64,000 nucleotides of DNA from Luteimicrobium subarcticum (GCF_002798015.1 NZ_PGTZ01000007.1:576222-640221), one strand, 5' to 3'. Positions 8,369 to 21,223 are shown, counted from the first letter of the stretch. Translations and numbers: made by a program. Notes: a model not told the origin generated them from the letters alone.

Positions 8369-9366
8369 GCGTCCCCGGCGACCGGCGGTCGGCGAAGGAG
8401 CGGCGCCGGGCCGAGCGGCACACCTGGCCACCCGCCCCGGAGCCCCTGCCCTCGCCGGTCGTCGACGACCACACGCACCTGGACTCGATCCACCACGTCC
8501 TCGGGGGCGTCGCGCCCGGCGGCACCTGGGAGCCGGGCGACGGCCTCGACGCCGTGCCCGTGCCCACGGTGGGCGAGCACCTGGCCCGCGCGGCCGCCGT
8601 GGGCGTGACCCGCATGGTCACGGTCGGCTGCGACCTCGACGCGGTCGCGTTCACCGACGCGGTCGTGCGGGAGCACGACGCCCTGGTCGGCGCCGTGGCG
8701 ATCCACCCGAACGAGGCGGTCCTGCACGCGGGCGTCCACGAGGTCGGTCCCGACGGGCTCGAGCCCGACCCGCAGGAGCGTCACGCCGTCTCCCTCGACG
8801 ACGCGATCGCCCGCGTCGCGGACGTCGCGCGGTCGAACCCGCGCGTGCGGGCGATCGGCGAGACCGGCATGGACCTGTTCCGGACGGGGGAGCGGGGGGC
8901 CGCCGCGCAGCGCGCGTCGTTCCGGGCCCACCTCGCGCTCGCCCGCGAGCTCGACCTGCCCGTCCAGATCCACGACCGCGACGCGCACGCCGAGGTCGTC
9001 GACGTGCTGCTGCGCGACGGCGCGCCCGAGCGGACCGTGTTCCACTGCTTCTCGGGGGACGCCGGTCTCGCGCGCCTCGCCGCGCAGCACGGGTGGTACC
9101 TGTCGTTCGCGGGACCGCTCACGTTCGGGGCGAACGACGCTCTGCGGGCCGCGCTCGCGGTGACGCCGCTCGACCACGTGCTCGTCGAGACGGACGCGCC
9201 GTACCTCACCCCGCACCCGTACCGTGGCCGCCCCAACGCGCCGTACCTCCTGCCGCACACGGTGCGCGCCGTGGCGGACGTCCTGGGCCCGGTGCTTGGC
9301 CTGTCGCTCGTCGACGTGTGCGAGGCGCTGTCCCGCACCGCGGACACGGTCTACGGGTCGTGGTGA
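8365..9366 (+). CDS. tatD: TatD-family metal-dependent DNase/hydrolase
   Basis: Cytoplasmic TIM-barrel metallohydrolase, 333 residues; family members are 3'-5' exonucleases and D-aminoacyl-tRNA deacylase-like enzymes. GTG at 8365 overlaps the metG stop (GTGA), indicating translational coupling. Metal-site residues are all visible: DDHTHLD, the glutamate of [11 protein letters not shown], histidines in [10 protein letters not shown] and [10 protein letters not shown], and the aspartate of [13 protein letters not shown]. An insert of about 60 residues between the first motif and the next strand (after [11 protein letters not shown]) is longer than in E. coli TatD (about 260 residues). The position between metG and rpfB is conserved in actinobacteria. 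Confidence 0.93.
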   Translation: MSVPGDRRSAKERRRAERHTWPPAPEPLPSPVVDDHTHLDSIHHVLGGVAPGGTWEPGDGLDAVPVPTVGEHLARAAAVGVTRMVTVGCDLDAVAFTDAVVREHDALVGAVAIHPNEAVLHAGVHEVGPDGLEPDPQERHAVSLDDAIARVADVARSNPRVRAIGETGMDLFRTGERGAAAQRASFRAHLALARELDLPVQIHDRDAHAEVVDVLLRDGAPERTVFHCFSGDAGLARLAAQHGWYLSFAGPLTFGANDALRAALAVTPLDHVLVETDAPYLTPHPYRGRPNAPYLLPHTVRAVADVLGPVLGLSLVDVCEALSRTADTVYGSW

Positions 9367-9418
9367 GGCGCAGACCGGCGGTTCGGGGCCTCCGCGACGA
9401 GATGTTCGCCGCCCGGGA

Positions 9419-9448
9419 TTGACGCGGTGCGTGACCTGTCCGTTATCT
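9419..9448 (+). promoter_or_regulatory. Candidate promoter for the first wall-lytic gene
   Basis: TTGACG at 9419-9424 and TTATCT at 9443-9448 are separated by 18 bp, a reasonable housekeeping-sigma arrangement in the gap between tatD and the gene starting at 9539. It implies a leader of about 80-90 nt. No other signal was recognised in this 172-bp gap. Confidence 0.5.
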
Positions 9449-9538
9449 TCGGACGGACGTCCCCACGTCCCGCACCGCGACGACGCACCCGGACCCCGGC
9501 AGACCGCCGACGGCCCCCGACCAGGAACGGACCACGAC

Positions 9539-11221
9539 GTGCCCGACGAGACTCCCGCCCGCCCGGCGACGCCGACGCGGCGAGAGCGTCGGGAGGCGCA
9601 GCTCCGCTCCGCCGCGGCGAGCGACGACGCCGACCTCGCCCGGGCGCTCGCGTTCGCCGCGTCCCTGCGTGAGGAGCCCGCCGCGTCCCCCCGGGAGGCC
9701 GGTCCGGCCGCCACCGGTCCGACGCCGCCCGCGCCGCCCGCCCCCGCGCCGTCGGCCCCGCCCGCGCCGAGGCCGCCCGTGCCCGCGCCTGCCTCTCGCC
9801 CGGCCGCCGCTCCTGCTCTCGCGCCCGCGCCCGCCGCCCCGCCGGTCCCTGCGGCACCCGCCGCGCCGCCGGTCACGGCACGGATCTCGCTGCCGACCTC
9901 GCTCGTCGCGTCGTCGTCCGCCGCGGGGCACACGCCCGACGTCGACCGGTCGCGCCCGGCCGACGCGCCCGCCCTCGGGTCCGGTACGGGGACGACCCGT
10001 CCGGCGGCCCGCACGGACGCCGTCGCGCCGCGCGGCCGCGGCATCCCGGACCACAAGCGCCGCAACCTCACCCGGCCGGTCCGCTGGACCGTGCAGGGCA
10101 TGGTGCTCGTGGGCGTGGTCGCGACGACCGGCGCGTTCACGGTCTACCACCGGGACATCACGCTCGACGTCGACGGCAAGGTCTCGACGGTCGACGCGTA
10201 CGGCTGGACGGTCGGCGACGTCCTCTCGCAGCAGCAGGTCCCGGTCGCGTCGGGCGACCTGGTCGTGCCGGCGGTGGGCACGTCCGCACGCGACGTGCAC
10301 GAGGTCGTCGTCCGCACGAGCAGGCAGGTCTCGGTCGAGATCAACGGCGAGACCCGGACGATCCGCACCACGGCGTCGACCGTCGGCGAGCTGCTGGACG
10401 CGCTCGGCGAGCGGGACGCCGTGGGCGTGTCCGCGGCCTCGCGCGACGAGCCCCTGGGTCGCGCCCCGGTGCGTCTCGTGACGTCCAAGGACGTCCACGT
10501 CATCGTCGACGGGCAGGACATCCCGATCACCACGACCGCCGCGACGGTGCAGGACGTCCTGACGGACGCCGGCGTCCGGCTCGGCGCGAAGGACACCACG
10601 TCGGCGCCGCTCGAGGCGGCGGCCGTCGACGGGCTCGTCCTGCTGGTCAACCGCGGTGCGTCGGCGTCGCGCAGCACGACCGAGGTCGTCGCGTTCAAGA
10701 GCGTCGAGACGAAGGACGCCACGCTGCCGAAGGGCCAGCGGATCGTGAAGACGGCCGGCAGGGTCGGCGAGATCCGTCGCACGTACACGGTGACGACCAA
10801 GGGCGGCGTGGAGGTGTCGCGCAAGCTCCTCAAGGAGGAGCTGGTGACCAAGCCGGTCGACGAGGTCGTGCTGGTCGGCACGATGGACCTGCCGGACCCG
10901 TCGACGACGGTCGTCGCGCCCGGGTCGGCGCGCGCGATCGGCAAGGCGCTCGCCGCGAAGCGCGGCTGGGGCGACGACCAGTTCCAGTGCCTCGACCTGC
11001 TGTGGACGCGCGAGAGCGGCTGGCGGGTCACGGCGGCGAACGCGAGCAGCGGCGCGTACGGCATCCCGCAGTCGCTGCCGGGGTCGAAGATGGCATCGGT
11101 CGGGCCGGACTGGCGGACGAACGCCGCGACGCAGATCACCTGGGGTCTCGGCTACATCGCGAACCGCTACGGCACGCCGTGCGCCGCGTGGGGCCACTCG
11201 CAGGCGACCGGCTGGTACTGA
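9539..11221 (+). CDS. RpfB-like protein with lysozyme-like (SLT/APF-type) C-terminus
   Basis: Membrane-anchored cell-wall enzyme of 560 residues. Order: Pro/Ala-rich cytoplasmic N-terminus (1-180), one transmembrane helix (about 182-203), three DUF348 ubiquitin-like repeats (each with a TVGDVL / TVGELL / TVQDVL helix; about 205-375), a G5 domain (about 380-452) and a C-terminal lysozyme-like domain (465-560) with LWTRESGWRVTAANASSGAYGIPQ and WGLGYIANRYGTPC. The first two modules are RpfB-like, but the catalytic domain is the aggregation-promoting-factor/SLT type, not RPF. The likely catalytic acid is the Glu of TRESGW. GTG at 9539 was chosen because it opens the charged cytoplasmic segment with GGAAC upstream. 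It is first of four related genes between tatD and ksgA and probably acts in peptidoglycan cleavage at growth or division. Confidence 0.87.
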   Translation: MPDETPARPATPTRRERREAQLRSAAASDDADLARALAFAASLREEPAASPREAGPAATGPTPPAPPAPAPSAPPAPRPPVPAPASRPAAAPALAPAPAAPPVPAAPAAPPVTARISLPTSLVASSSAAGHTPDVDRSRPADAPALGSGTGTTRPAARTDAVAPRGRGIPDHKRRNLTRPVRWTVQGMVLVGVVATTGAFTVYHRDITLDVDGKVSTVDAYGWTVGDVLSQQQVPVASGDLVVPAVGTSARDVHEVVVRTSRQVSVEINGETRTIRTTASTVGELLDALGERDAVGVSAASRDEPLGRAPVRLVTSKDVHVIVDGQDIPITTTAATVQDVLTDAGVRLGAKDTTSAPLEAAAVDGLVLLVNRGASASRSTTEVVAFKSVETKDATLPKGQRIVKTAGRVGEIRRTYTVTTKGGVEVSRKLLKEELVTKPVDEVVLVGTMDLPDPSTTVVAPGSARAIGKALAAKRGWGDDQFQCLDLLWTRESGWRVTAANASSGAYGIPQSLPGSKMASVGPDWRTNAATQITWGLGYIANRYGTPCAAWGHSQATGWY

Positions 11222-11379
11222 TCCCTCGTCGCGCGCCGGGTGCCGGGCGGTCCGGAGCCCACCTGGACACTCGTCCCACATGGGTGCCCGCAGCGCACGC
11301 CGTGTGACGCGCTGGTGAAGATCCGGGCCCGCGACGGCCGTCAACCCGGACAGAGCGGCCGATCCCTCGCACGAGCGGT

Positions 11380-11432
11380 TTGGACAGTCGTCCAACGGCA
11401 CCTAGCGTCGACCAAACGAACGCCGGATCGGC
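11380..11432 (+). promoter_or_regulatory. Promoter and 5'-leader motif before second wall-lytic gene
   Basis: TTGGAC (11380-11385) and TAGCGT (11403-11408) with a 17-bp spacer form a good promoter. Thirteen bases further is GCCGGATCGGC (11422-11432), a motif that also begins the leaders of the next two genes. The predicted leader to the ATG at 11588 is about 165 nt and contains strong hairpins: CAGGCGGCGC pairs with GCGCCGCCTG near 11445-11472, and GGGCGAGG with CCTCGCCC near 11483-11517. The rest of the 366-bp gap shows nothing recognisable. Confidence 0.55.
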
Positions 11433-11587
11433 GGACGGAGCCATCAGGCGGCGCCACCCTTGCGCCGCCTGACGCGAGCCGGGCGAGGTGTCCCCCACAT
11501 CGGGACGCCTCGCCCGCTGCTCGGCTGGGAGTGCGCACGACCGCCTTCGCCGCCCGCCGTGCCCGGGAGGCACCACGAAGGGCCAGC

Positions 11588-12670
11588 ATGACCTCCCCCC
11601 AGACCCGTGCCGAGCGCCACCGCGCCCAGCACGCCCGCCGCGTCCGCCGCAGACTCCAGCTCGCCGGCGCGTCCACCGCCGCTCTCGCGGTCGTCGCCAC
11701 CGTCGCCGTCGCGCAGGCGTCGTCGCTCCCGTCGGCCGAGGCCGAGAGCACGACCGCGCAGGCCTCGCCCGCGCTCGACCGCACGGAGCACGCCACGCGT
11801 GACCTCCAGCGCACCGCGCTGGGGACGCCCGTGAGCAAGAAGGTCAGCGCGTACCGCTCGACCGAGCTCCCCGCCGGCGCCGTGAAGGTCGTCGCACCCT
11901 CCTGGCACGTCAGCACCTCGGCCACCGCCGACAAGGGTGCGACCGTCGCCGACGTCCTCGACTCGGTCGACGTGACCCTCGACGCGAACGACCGCGTGGT
12001 GCTCACGCCGCCGACGTCCGCGCGCAAGAAGGTCGGGTTCACCGCGACCGTCACCGTGCAGCGGGTCACCGTCAAGGACGTCACCACGTGGCAGAAGGAC
12101 GCGGCCGACACCGTCGTGCGCACCGACGCGAACCGGTCGGCGAACGCGTCCGTGAAGCTGTTGCGCAGCGGCAAGGACGGTGTGCGGACGGTCGTGCAGC
12201 GCGTCACGACGGTCGACGGCGACGTGACCGCCCGCAAGACCCTCGACGACTCGTCGACCGCGGTCGACGAGATCGTCGTCAAGGGCACGAAGAAGCCGGC
12301 GGTCTCGTCGCGGTCCTCCTCGTCCTCCTCGTCCTCCTCCTCGTCGTCCTCGGCCGTCACCGTGACCGCCGGCGGGGCGAAGGGCATCGCGCAGCGCATG
12401 GTCGCCGCGCGCGGCTGGGGCTCCGAGCAGTACACGTGCCTCGTGAACCTGTGGAACCGCGAGTCGGGGTGGAACGTCTCGGCGGCCAACCCGTCGTCGG
12501 GCGCCTACGGCATCCCGCAGTCCCTCCCGGGCAGCAAGATGGCGTCGGCCGGGGCCGACTGGCGGACGAACGCCGCCACGCAGATCACGTGGGGCCTGGG
12601 CTACATCGCGTCGTCGTACGGCACGCCGTGCGGCGCCTGGGCGCACTCCGAGGCGACCGGCTGGTACTGA
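11588..12670 (+). CDS. Secreted G5/lysozyme-like wall hydrolase 2
   Basis: Exported wall-active protein of 360 residues. A basic n-region and hydrophobic segment (about residues 22-45, ending in alanine-rich sequence) form a signal peptide or anchor. One DUF348-like unit (TVADVLDSVDVTLDANDRVV) and a G5 domain follow (to about residue 238), then a pure serine linker of about 14 residues, then the same C-terminal lysozyme-like domain as its upstream neighbour (LWNRESGWNVSAANPSSGAYG, SLPGSKMAS, WGLGYIASSYGTPC). The ATG at 11588 is preceded by a purine-rich stretch (GAAGGG). Compared with the first gene it lacks the long cytoplasmic N-terminus and two DUF348 repeats. It appears to be a paralogue produced by duplication within the locus. 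Confidence 0.87.
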   Translation: MTSPQTRAERHRAQHARRVRRRLQLAGASTAALAVVATVAVAQASSLPSAEAESTTAQASPALDRTEHATRDLQRTALGTPVSKKVSAYRSTELPAGAVKVVAPSWHVSTSATADKGATVADVLDSVDVTLDANDRVVLTPPTSARKKVGFTATVTVQRVTVKDVTTWQKDAADTVVRTDANRSANASVKLLRSGKDGVRTVVQRVTTVDGDVTARKTLDDSSTAVDEIVVKGTKKPAVSSRSSSSSSSSSSSSSAVTVTAGGAKGIAQRMVAARGWGSEQYTCLVNLWNRESGWNVSAANPSSGAYGIPQSLPGSKMASAGADWRTNAATQITWGLGYIASSYGTPCGAWAHSEATGWY

Positions 12671-12692
12671 CGGCCGACCCCTCGACGCACGT

Positions 12693-12732
12693 CGGAGCGC
12701 CCCCGTGGACCTCGGTCCGCGGGGGCGCTCCG
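12693..12732 (+). terminator. Terminator-like hairpin after wall hydrolase 2
   Basis: CGGAGCGCCCCCG (12693-12705) pairs perfectly with CGGGGGCGCTCCG (12720-12732) around a 14-nt loop. No T-run follows. It lies 22 bp after the stop at 12670 and probably ends the upstream transcript. Confidence 0.6.
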
Positions 12733-12870
12733 TGCGTCTCCGCGGCTGTCGTGAGCGTCCGCGGACGTCCTCGGGCGTGTTGGTGACCTCGTGTGTGGAG
12801 GCGGTGAAAGGGTGCCCGTGGATATCGTCGGAAATGCACGCGGAATCGGACGTTCCGGGGCCCCCGTCAT

Positions 12871-12930
12871 TTGGGTCGAGGCATTTCGTCGTGGCACGGT
12901 GGAGGCACCGAGAACGACCGCCGGATCGGC
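12871..12930 (+). promoter_or_regulatory. Promoter and 5'-leader motif before third wall-lytic gene
   Basis: TTGGGT (12871-12876) and CACGGT (12895-12900) are spaced 18 bp. GCCGGATCGGC follows at 12920-12930 and matches the leader motif of the neighbouring genes. The implied leader is about 190-200 nt, GC-rich and able to fold heavily. The 434-bp gap between 12671 and 13104 otherwise holds only the terminator hairpin. Confidence 0.5.
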
Positions 12931-13104
12931 GGGACGGGACCAGCAGGTCCGCCGCCGGGAGCGGTCCCACGCCAGGGGCCACGGGCGGCGCTGCGCCGAC
13001 GAGACCGGGTGACCCGCGCCAGCGGGAGCCACGCGTCATCGGTGATCGAGCACCCAGGAGTGCCGCCGTCCGCCGTGCCCGGGTGCCACTACCTCAGGAC
13101 CCTC

Positions 13105-14046
13105 ATGACTTTCCTCCCTCGCGCCCTCGCGCGCCCCGGACGCCGCATCGCGGGTGTCGCGACCGCCGTCTCGCTCGCCGCGGCGGGCGGTGTCGCCGTC
13201 AGCGCCCCCTCCTTCGCCGGCACGACGACCGCAGCGAGCGCCACCACGTCGCCGCACCAGGTCGTGTCCCACACCGTGCGCACCTCGACGTCGCGCAGCC
13301 TGCCCTCCGGGGCGAAGGTCCGCCTCGTCGCCGCCGGGTGGAAGAAGAGCTACGTGACGTCGACCAGCTGGTCCGTCGGCGCCGTGCTCTCCGCGCACGG
13401 CGTGCACCGGGACTCGAACGATCTCGTGTACATCGGGCCGGCCACCTGGGCCGACCGTCGTGAGGGCGCGGTCGCGCAGATCACGGTCAAGCGGGTCACC
13501 GCGACCAAGAAGACGACGCGCAAGCTCGTCCACTACAAGACCGTCACGCGGCACGACGCGCACCGCTACGCCAGCCTGGGCAAGGTCCTCCAGCGCAGCG
13601 GCCGCAACGGCGTGCGCACGACCGTCCAGAGCGTGACGCTCGTGGACGGCAAGGTCTCGAAGCGCCGGACCGTCTCGGTGCGCAGCACCGCCCGGGACCG
13701 TGTGGTCGTGGTCGGGACGCGCAAGACGCCGCGCAAGGCGACCGTCGCGTACTCGCGCGCCGTGGGCCGTGAGATGGTCCGCCGCAAGGGATGGAGCACG
13801 CACCAGTACACGTGCCTCGTCTCGCTGTGGAACCGCGAGTCGGGCTGGCGCGTGTCGGCGCACAACGCCTCGAGCGGCGCGTGGGGCATCCCGCAGGCGC
13901 TGCCCGGCAACAAGATGTCGACCAAGGGCACGGACTGGAAGACGAACCCGAAGACGCAGATCTCGTGGGGCCTCGGCTACATCAAGGGCCGCTACGGCAG
14001 CCCCTGCGGGGCGCTCGCGCACTCGCACCGGTCGGGCTGGTACTGA
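13105..14046 (+). CDS. Secreted basic G5/lysozyme-like wall hydrolase 3
   Basis: Exported protein of 313 residues with a clear signal peptide (residues 1 to about 39, RRIAGVATAVSLAAAGGVAV then SAPSFAG). One DUF348-like unit and a G5-type region rich in Lys, Arg and Thr follow, then the family's C-terminal lysozyme-like domain (LWNRESGWRVSAHNASSGAWG, ALPGNKMSTKG, WGLGYIKGRYGSPC). There is no serine linker. It is much more basic than its paralogues, which may favour binding to wall polymers. ATG at 13105 was chosen because it immediately opens the signal peptide. The gene ends just before a strong intrinsic terminator. Confidence 0.87.
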   Translation: MTFLPRALARPGRRIAGVATAVSLAAAGGVAVSAPSFAGTTTAASATTSPHQVVSHTVRTSTSRSLPSGAKVRLVAAGWKKSYVTSTSWSVGAVLSAHGVHRDSNDLVYIGPATWADRREGAVAQITVKRVTATKKTTRKLVHYKTVTRHDAHRYASLGKVLQRSGRNGVRTTVQSVTLVDGKVSKRRTVSVRSTARDRVVVVGTRKTPRKATVAYSRAVGREMVRRKGWSTHQYTCLVSLWNRESGWRVSAHNASSGAWGIPQALPGNKMSTKGTDWKTNPKTQISWGLGYIKGRYGSPCGALAHSHRSGWY

Positions 14047-14071
14047 CCGGCGAGAGGCCGCTGACGAGAAG

Positions 14072-14102
14072 GGGAACGCGCCGCCCGGCGCGTTCCCTTT
14101 TT
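14072..14102 (+). terminator. Intrinsic terminator after wall hydrolase 3
   Basis: GGGAACGCGCCG (14072-14083) pairs with CGGCGCGTTCCC (14086-14097), followed by five T. It is the clearest rho-independent terminator in the window and shows that the next gene has its own promoter. Confidence 0.9.
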
Positions 14103-14172
14103 CGTGCGAGAACGCCGGAAAACACGGGAGAACGTCTTTTCGGGCATCGCCGACAGATTCTGCCGGGGGAGT

Positions 14173-14223
14173 TTGCGGACGATCACGAATCGGTTACGGT
14201 CGTCGAGCGACAGCCGGATCGGC
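14173..14223 (+). promoter_or_regulatory. Promoter and 5'-leader motif before rpfB-like gene
   Basis: TTGCGG (14173-14178) and TACGGT (14195-14200) with a 16-bp spacer, then GCCGGATCGGC at 14213-14223. The leader to the GTG at 14367 would be about 160 nt. The same motif at the same offset from the -10 element precedes two other genes of this locus, suggesting a shared regulator or leader RNA. Confidence 0.55.
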
Positions 14224-14366
14224 TGGGCGGTACGACGTCCGCAGCACCGCCCCCCGGGGCGGCCGCGGGGCCTCGTGACCTCGTCGGTGCGCACCGCACC
14301 GCGGCCCCTCTCTGGGGCCTGACGAGACCGTCCCCCGTGCCCGGACACCACCAGGACAGGACCCGC

Positions 14367-15677
14367 GTGACCACTCCGACCCTGCCGACGCCGGCCCAGC
14401 CCGACGCTCCGCGACCCACCGAGGCCACCCCTCCCGCCGCCACCGCGCCCGCCGGCCCGACGGGGGCGCGCCACCGCCGGTGGCCCTGGATCGCCGCCGG
14501 GACCGCGGCCGCCGTGCTCGTCAGCGGGGGCGCGGTCTACGCCGCCCAGCACAAGACCGTCCAGCTCGACCTCGCCGGCTCGACGGACGACGTCTCCACG
14601 TTCGCGGGCACCGTCCAGGACCTCCTCGACCAGCAGCACGTGACGCTCGGGGACCACGACGTGGTGTCGCCCGCCCCCGCCACGAAGCTGCGCGAGGGCA
14701 CCGACGTGGTGGTCCGCTACGGGCACCAGGTGACGATCGACGTCGACGGCGACAAGAGCGTCGTGTGGACGACCGCGCTCGACGCGGACGAGGCGCTCGG
14801 GGCGCTCGCGCACCGCGGCGACGACGTGTCCCTCGTGGCGAACCGCTCGCAGTCCGGCGGTCGCACCGCGCTCGGCATCCCGCTGGCCGCGGACGGCCCC
14901 GTCACGGTCGTCGCGGACGGCGTCACCCGTCACGTCGCCGACGCCTCCGCGGGCGCGCAGGCCGTGCTGCAGGACCTCGGCATCCAGGTCGGCACGCTCG
15001 ACCGGGTGACCGTCGAACCCGCGACGGGCGGCGACGGCAGCGTCCACCTGGTCGTCCAGCGCGTCGAGCGCACGACCCGGAAGGTCACGCGGCCGATCGC
15101 GTACGGCACCGTCCACCGCACCGACGCGGGCCGGTACGAGGACCTGCCCGCGGTCGTCACGCGCGCCGGCACGAAGGGCGTCTACACGACGACCTACCGC
15201 CTGGTCACCGTCGACGGGAAGGTCGAGTCCACGACCGTCGCGTCGAAGGGCGTGACGCGCAAGCCCGTCGCGAAGATCGTCACCACCGGGACCAAGGAGC
15301 GCCCGGTCGTCGTGGAGCAGCCCGCGGCGACGTCGTCGTCGTCCTCGTCCTCGTCGTCGTCCACGCGGTCCGGGTCGTCGAGCTCGTCGTCGTCCGGGTC
15401 GTCGTCGTCCTCGTCGTCGTCCGGCGGCGGCGCGTCCACCTCGGGCGTCTGGGCTGCGCTCGCGCGGTGCGAGTCCGGGGGCAACCCGAAGGCCGTGAAC
15501 CCGGCCGGGTACTACGGCCTCTACCAGTTCACGCCGCAGACGTGGCACTCGCTCGGCGGCTCCGGGCTGCCGACCGACGCGTCGGCCGCGGAGCAGACCG
15601 CGCTCGCCCAGAAGCTGCAGGCGCGCTCCGGCTGGGGCCAGTGGCCCGCCTGCGCCGCCAAGCTGGGCCTCCTCTGA
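14367..15677 (+). CDS. rpfB: Resuscitation-promoting factor, RpfB type
   Basis: Membrane-anchored peptidoglycan-cleaving growth factor, 436 residues. Pro/Ala-rich cytoplasmic start, transmembrane helix (about 38-58), two DUF348 units, a G5 domain ending near [11 protein letters not shown], a long Ser-rich linker (about 323-355), and a genuine RPF catalytic domain (about 358-436): [13 protein letters not shown] with the catalytic Glu, [17 protein letters not shown], and a conserved Cys pair (ARCES / PACAAK). GTG at 14367 is preceded by AGGACAGG. Of the four tandem genes this is the one with the standard RpfB end, and it sits directly before ksgA as in Mycobacterium. The C-terminal RPF module acts outside the membrane on glycan strands during regrowth. 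Confidence 0.92.
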   Translation: MTTPTLPTPAQPDAPRPTEATPPAATAPAGPTGARHRRWPWIAAGTAAAVLVSGGAVYAAQHKTVQLDLAGSTDDVSTFAGTVQDLLDQQHVTLGDHDVVSPAPATKLREGTDVVVRYGHQVTIDVDGDKSVVWTTALDADEALGALAHRGDDVSLVANRSQSGGRTALGIPLAADGPVTVVADGVTRHVADASAGAQAVLQDLGIQVGTLDRVTVEPATGGDGSVHLVVQRVERTTRKVTRPIAYGTVHRTDAGRYEDLPAVVTRAGTKGVYTTTYRLVTVDGKVESTTVASKGVTRKPVAKIVTTGTKERPVVVEQPAATSSSSSSSSSSTRSGSSSSSSSGSSSSSSSSGGGASTSGVWAALARCESGGNPKAVNPAGYYGLYQFTPQTWHSLGGSGLPTDASAAEQTALAQKLQARSGWGQWPACAAKLGLL

Positions 15678-15697
15678 CGCCGGTAGGCTCCGGTGTC

Positions 15698-16639
15698 ATG
15701 ACGACACCACCGAGCGCCCTGCTGGGACCCGCCGAGATCCGGGACCTGGCGGGGCGTCTCGGCGTCCGCCCCACGAAGACGCTCGGGCAGAACTTCGTGC
15801 ACGACGGCGGGACGGTCCGCAAGATCGTGCGCACCGCGGGCGTGCGCGAGGGGGAGCGCGTCGTCGAGGTCGGGCCAGGGCTCGGGTCGCTGACGCTCGG
15901 CCTGCTCGAGGCGGGCGCGGACGTCGTCGCCGTCGAGATCGACCCGGTGCTCGCGCGCCAGCTCCCCGACACCGTCGCAGGGCGCGGCGACGGCCTGTCC
16001 GAGCGCCTCACCGTGGTCCTGCAGGACGCCCTCCGGGTCGAGGAGCTGCCCGGCGAGCCGCCGACCGCGCTCGTCGCCAACCTGCCCTACAACGTGGCCG
16101 TGCCCGTGCTCCTGACGTTCCTCGAGCGGTTCGCGTCGCTCGAGCGCGTGCTCGTCATGGTGCAGGCCGAGGTCGCCGACCGCATCGCCGCCCCGCCCGG
16201 CAGCCGCACGTACGGCATCCCGTCCGTCAAGGCCGCCTGGTACGCCGAGGCGCACCGCGCCGGGACGGTCGGCCGCAGCGTCTTCTGGCCCGTGCCCAAC
16301 GTGGACTCCGCGCTCGTGGCCCTCGAACGGCGCGAGCCGCCGACCACGCGCGCCACGCGCGAGCAGGTGTTCGCGGTCGTCGACGCGGCCTTCGCGCAGC
16401 GCCGCAAGACGCTGCGCGCCGCCCTGTCACGGCACGCCGGCTCGAGCGCCGCCGCCGAGCGGGCGCTCGTGCGCGCCGGCATCGATCCGCAGGCGCGCGG
16501 GGAGACCGTGGACGTCCACGGTTTCGCCCGCATCGCCGAGGCGCTGCTCGACGCCGACGTCCCGACCGACGCCCCGGTCGACGCCCCGGCCGGCACCCCT
16601 GCAGGCACGCCCGCCGACGGACAGGACGGGGTCGCGTGA
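15698..16639 (+). CDS. rsmA: 16S rRNA dimethyladenosine transferase
   Basis: KsgA/RsmA, 313 residues, dimethylates the two adjacent adenines near the 3' end of 16S rRNA using S-adenosylmethionine. Motifs: [12 protein letters not shown], the SAM-binding [32 protein letters not shown], and the catalytic [13 protein letters not shown]. The C-terminal helical domain is complete, followed by a Pro/Ala/Asp tail of about 25 residues with an imperfect [16 protein letters not shown] repeat. ATG at 15698 lies 20 bp after rpfB. The gene overlaps ispE by four bases (GTGA), as in the conserved ksgA-ispE pair of actinobacteria. Confidence 0.96.
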   Translation: MTTPPSALLGPAEIRDLAGRLGVRPTKTLGQNFVHDGGTVRKIVRTAGVREGERVVEVGPGLGSLTLGLLEAGADVVAVEIDPVLARQLPDTVAGRGDGLSERLTVVLQDALRVEELPGEPPTALVANLPYNVAVPVLLTFLERFASLERVLVMVQAEVADRIAAPPGSRTYGIPSVKAAWYAEAHRAGTVGRSVFWPVPNVDSALVALERREPPTTRATREQVFAVVDAAFAQRRKTLRAALSRHAGSSAAAERALVRAGIDPQARGETVDVHGFARIAEALLDADVPTDAPVDAPAGTPAGTPADGQDGVA

Positions 16640-17580
16640 ACGCGCACCTGTCCGCGGCGCCCGACCTCGCTGTCACGGTCCGCGCGCCCGGCAAGGTCAA
16701 CCTGTCGCTCCGCGTCGGCCCGGTGCAGCCCGACGGCTACCACCCGCTCGTCAACATCTTCCAGGCGCTGTCCGTCCACGAGGACGTCACCGCGAGCGCC
16801 GCGCCCGTCGGCGCGGGCATCAGCATCCAGGTGCGGGGCCAGCACGCCGAGCGGGTGCCCGTCGACGACACGAACCTCGCCTGGCGGGCTGCCGAGCTCG
16901 TGGCGGAGCGGGCAGGGGTCGACCCGGACGTCCGGCTCCGCCTCGACAAGGGCGTGCCCGTCGCGGGCGGCATGGCGGGCGGCTCCGCGGACGCCGCCGC
17001 CGCGCTCCTCGCGTGCAGCACCCTGTGGGACGCCGGTCTCGACCGGGACGACCTGCTCGACCTCGGTGGACGGCTCGGGGCGGACGTGCCGTTCGCGCTG
17101 CTCGGTCACACGGCCGTCGGTACCGGTCGTGGTGACCTGCTCACCCCGGCCCTCGTGCGGGGCGAGTACTGCTGGGCGCTCGCCGTGAACGACGACGGGC
17201 TGTCGACCGCCCGCGTGTTCCGTGCGTTCGACGACCGGGTGGCCGAGCGCGGCGAGGTCCCGCCGGAGCCCGAGCTCGACGACGAGGCGCCCCTCATGCA
17301 GGCCCTGCGCGCGGGCGACCCCGCGCGCCTGGGAGAGCTGCTGCACAACGACCTCCAGGAGCCGGCGCTCGCGCTCGCCCCGCACCTGCGGCTCACGATG
17401 GAGGTCGCCCGGGACGCGGGCGCGCTCGGCGTCGTCGTCTCCGGGTCGGGCCCGACCGTCGCCGCGCTCGCGCGCAGCCGGCAGCACGCGCTCGCGATCG
17501 CCGCGTCGTGGACCGCGTCCGGGACGGCCGACGCCGTGCTCACCGCGACGGGCAACGCCCCGGGGGCACGGGTCGTCTGA
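16636..17580 (+). CDS. ispE: 4-diphosphocytidyl-2-C-methyl-D-erythritol kinase
   Basis: GHMP-superfamily kinase of the non-mevalonate isoprenoid pathway, 314 residues; it phosphorylates CDP-methylerythritol at the 2-hydroxyl. Visible are [26 protein letters not shown], the ATP-binding glycine-rich loop [20 protein letters not shown], and the C-terminal [17 protein letters not shown] at 16636 overlaps the rsmA stop, implying coupling. It ends 25 bp from the convergent pullulanase gene, with no clear terminator between them. Confidence 0.96.
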   Translation: MNAHLSAAPDLAVTVRAPGKVNLSLRVGPVQPDGYHPLVNIFQALSVHEDVTASAAPVGAGISIQVRGQHAERVPVDDTNLAWRAAELVAERAGVDPDVRLRLDKGVPVAGGMAGGSADAAAALLACSTLWDAGLDRDDLLDLGGRLGADVPFALLGHTAVGTGRGDLLTPALVRGEYCWALAVNDDGLSTARVFRAFDDRVAERGEVPPEPELDDEAPLMQALRAGDPARLGELLHNDLQEPALALAPHLRLTMEVARDAGALGVVVSGSGPTVAALARSRQHALAIAASWTASGTADAVLTATGNAPGARVV

Positions 17581-17604
17581 CCGGGCCCCCGAGGCGTCCT
17601 GAGG

Positions 17605-21132
<3,528 letters not shown>

Positions 21133-21149
21133 CGGCTCTCCTTCGAGTC

Positions 21150-21190
21150 GGCTGCAAGTTGCACGTCATTGCGCAAGACTTCTGCAACCC
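21150..21190 (-). promoter_or_regulatory. MalR/LacI-type operator region upstream of pulA
   Basis: The pulA upstream region holds the perfect palindrome TGCAAGTTGCA (21153-21163), a second palindrome TTGCGCAA (21169-21176) and another TGCAA near 21182. Read toward pulA this includes CTTGCAG, the half-site described for Streptomyces MalR. Several TTGC(A/G) half-sites within 35 bp suggest binding by a LacI-family maltodextrin repressor and possible overlap with the promoter. Confidence 0.65.
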
Positions 21191-21223
21191 TAGGAGCGTC
21201 ACCCGGCCACGGCAACCCCCGGA

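Noticed and set aside
12920-13104. ydaO (c-di-AMP) riboswitch before wall-lytic gene 3
   Set aside because: Length and gene context fit, but I could not find the conserved core segments of RF00379; kept only as a possible test in the leader-motif finding.
17581-17604. Terminator between ispE and pulA
   Set aside because: Only a weak imperfect hairpin can be drawn in the 24 bp; not reported.
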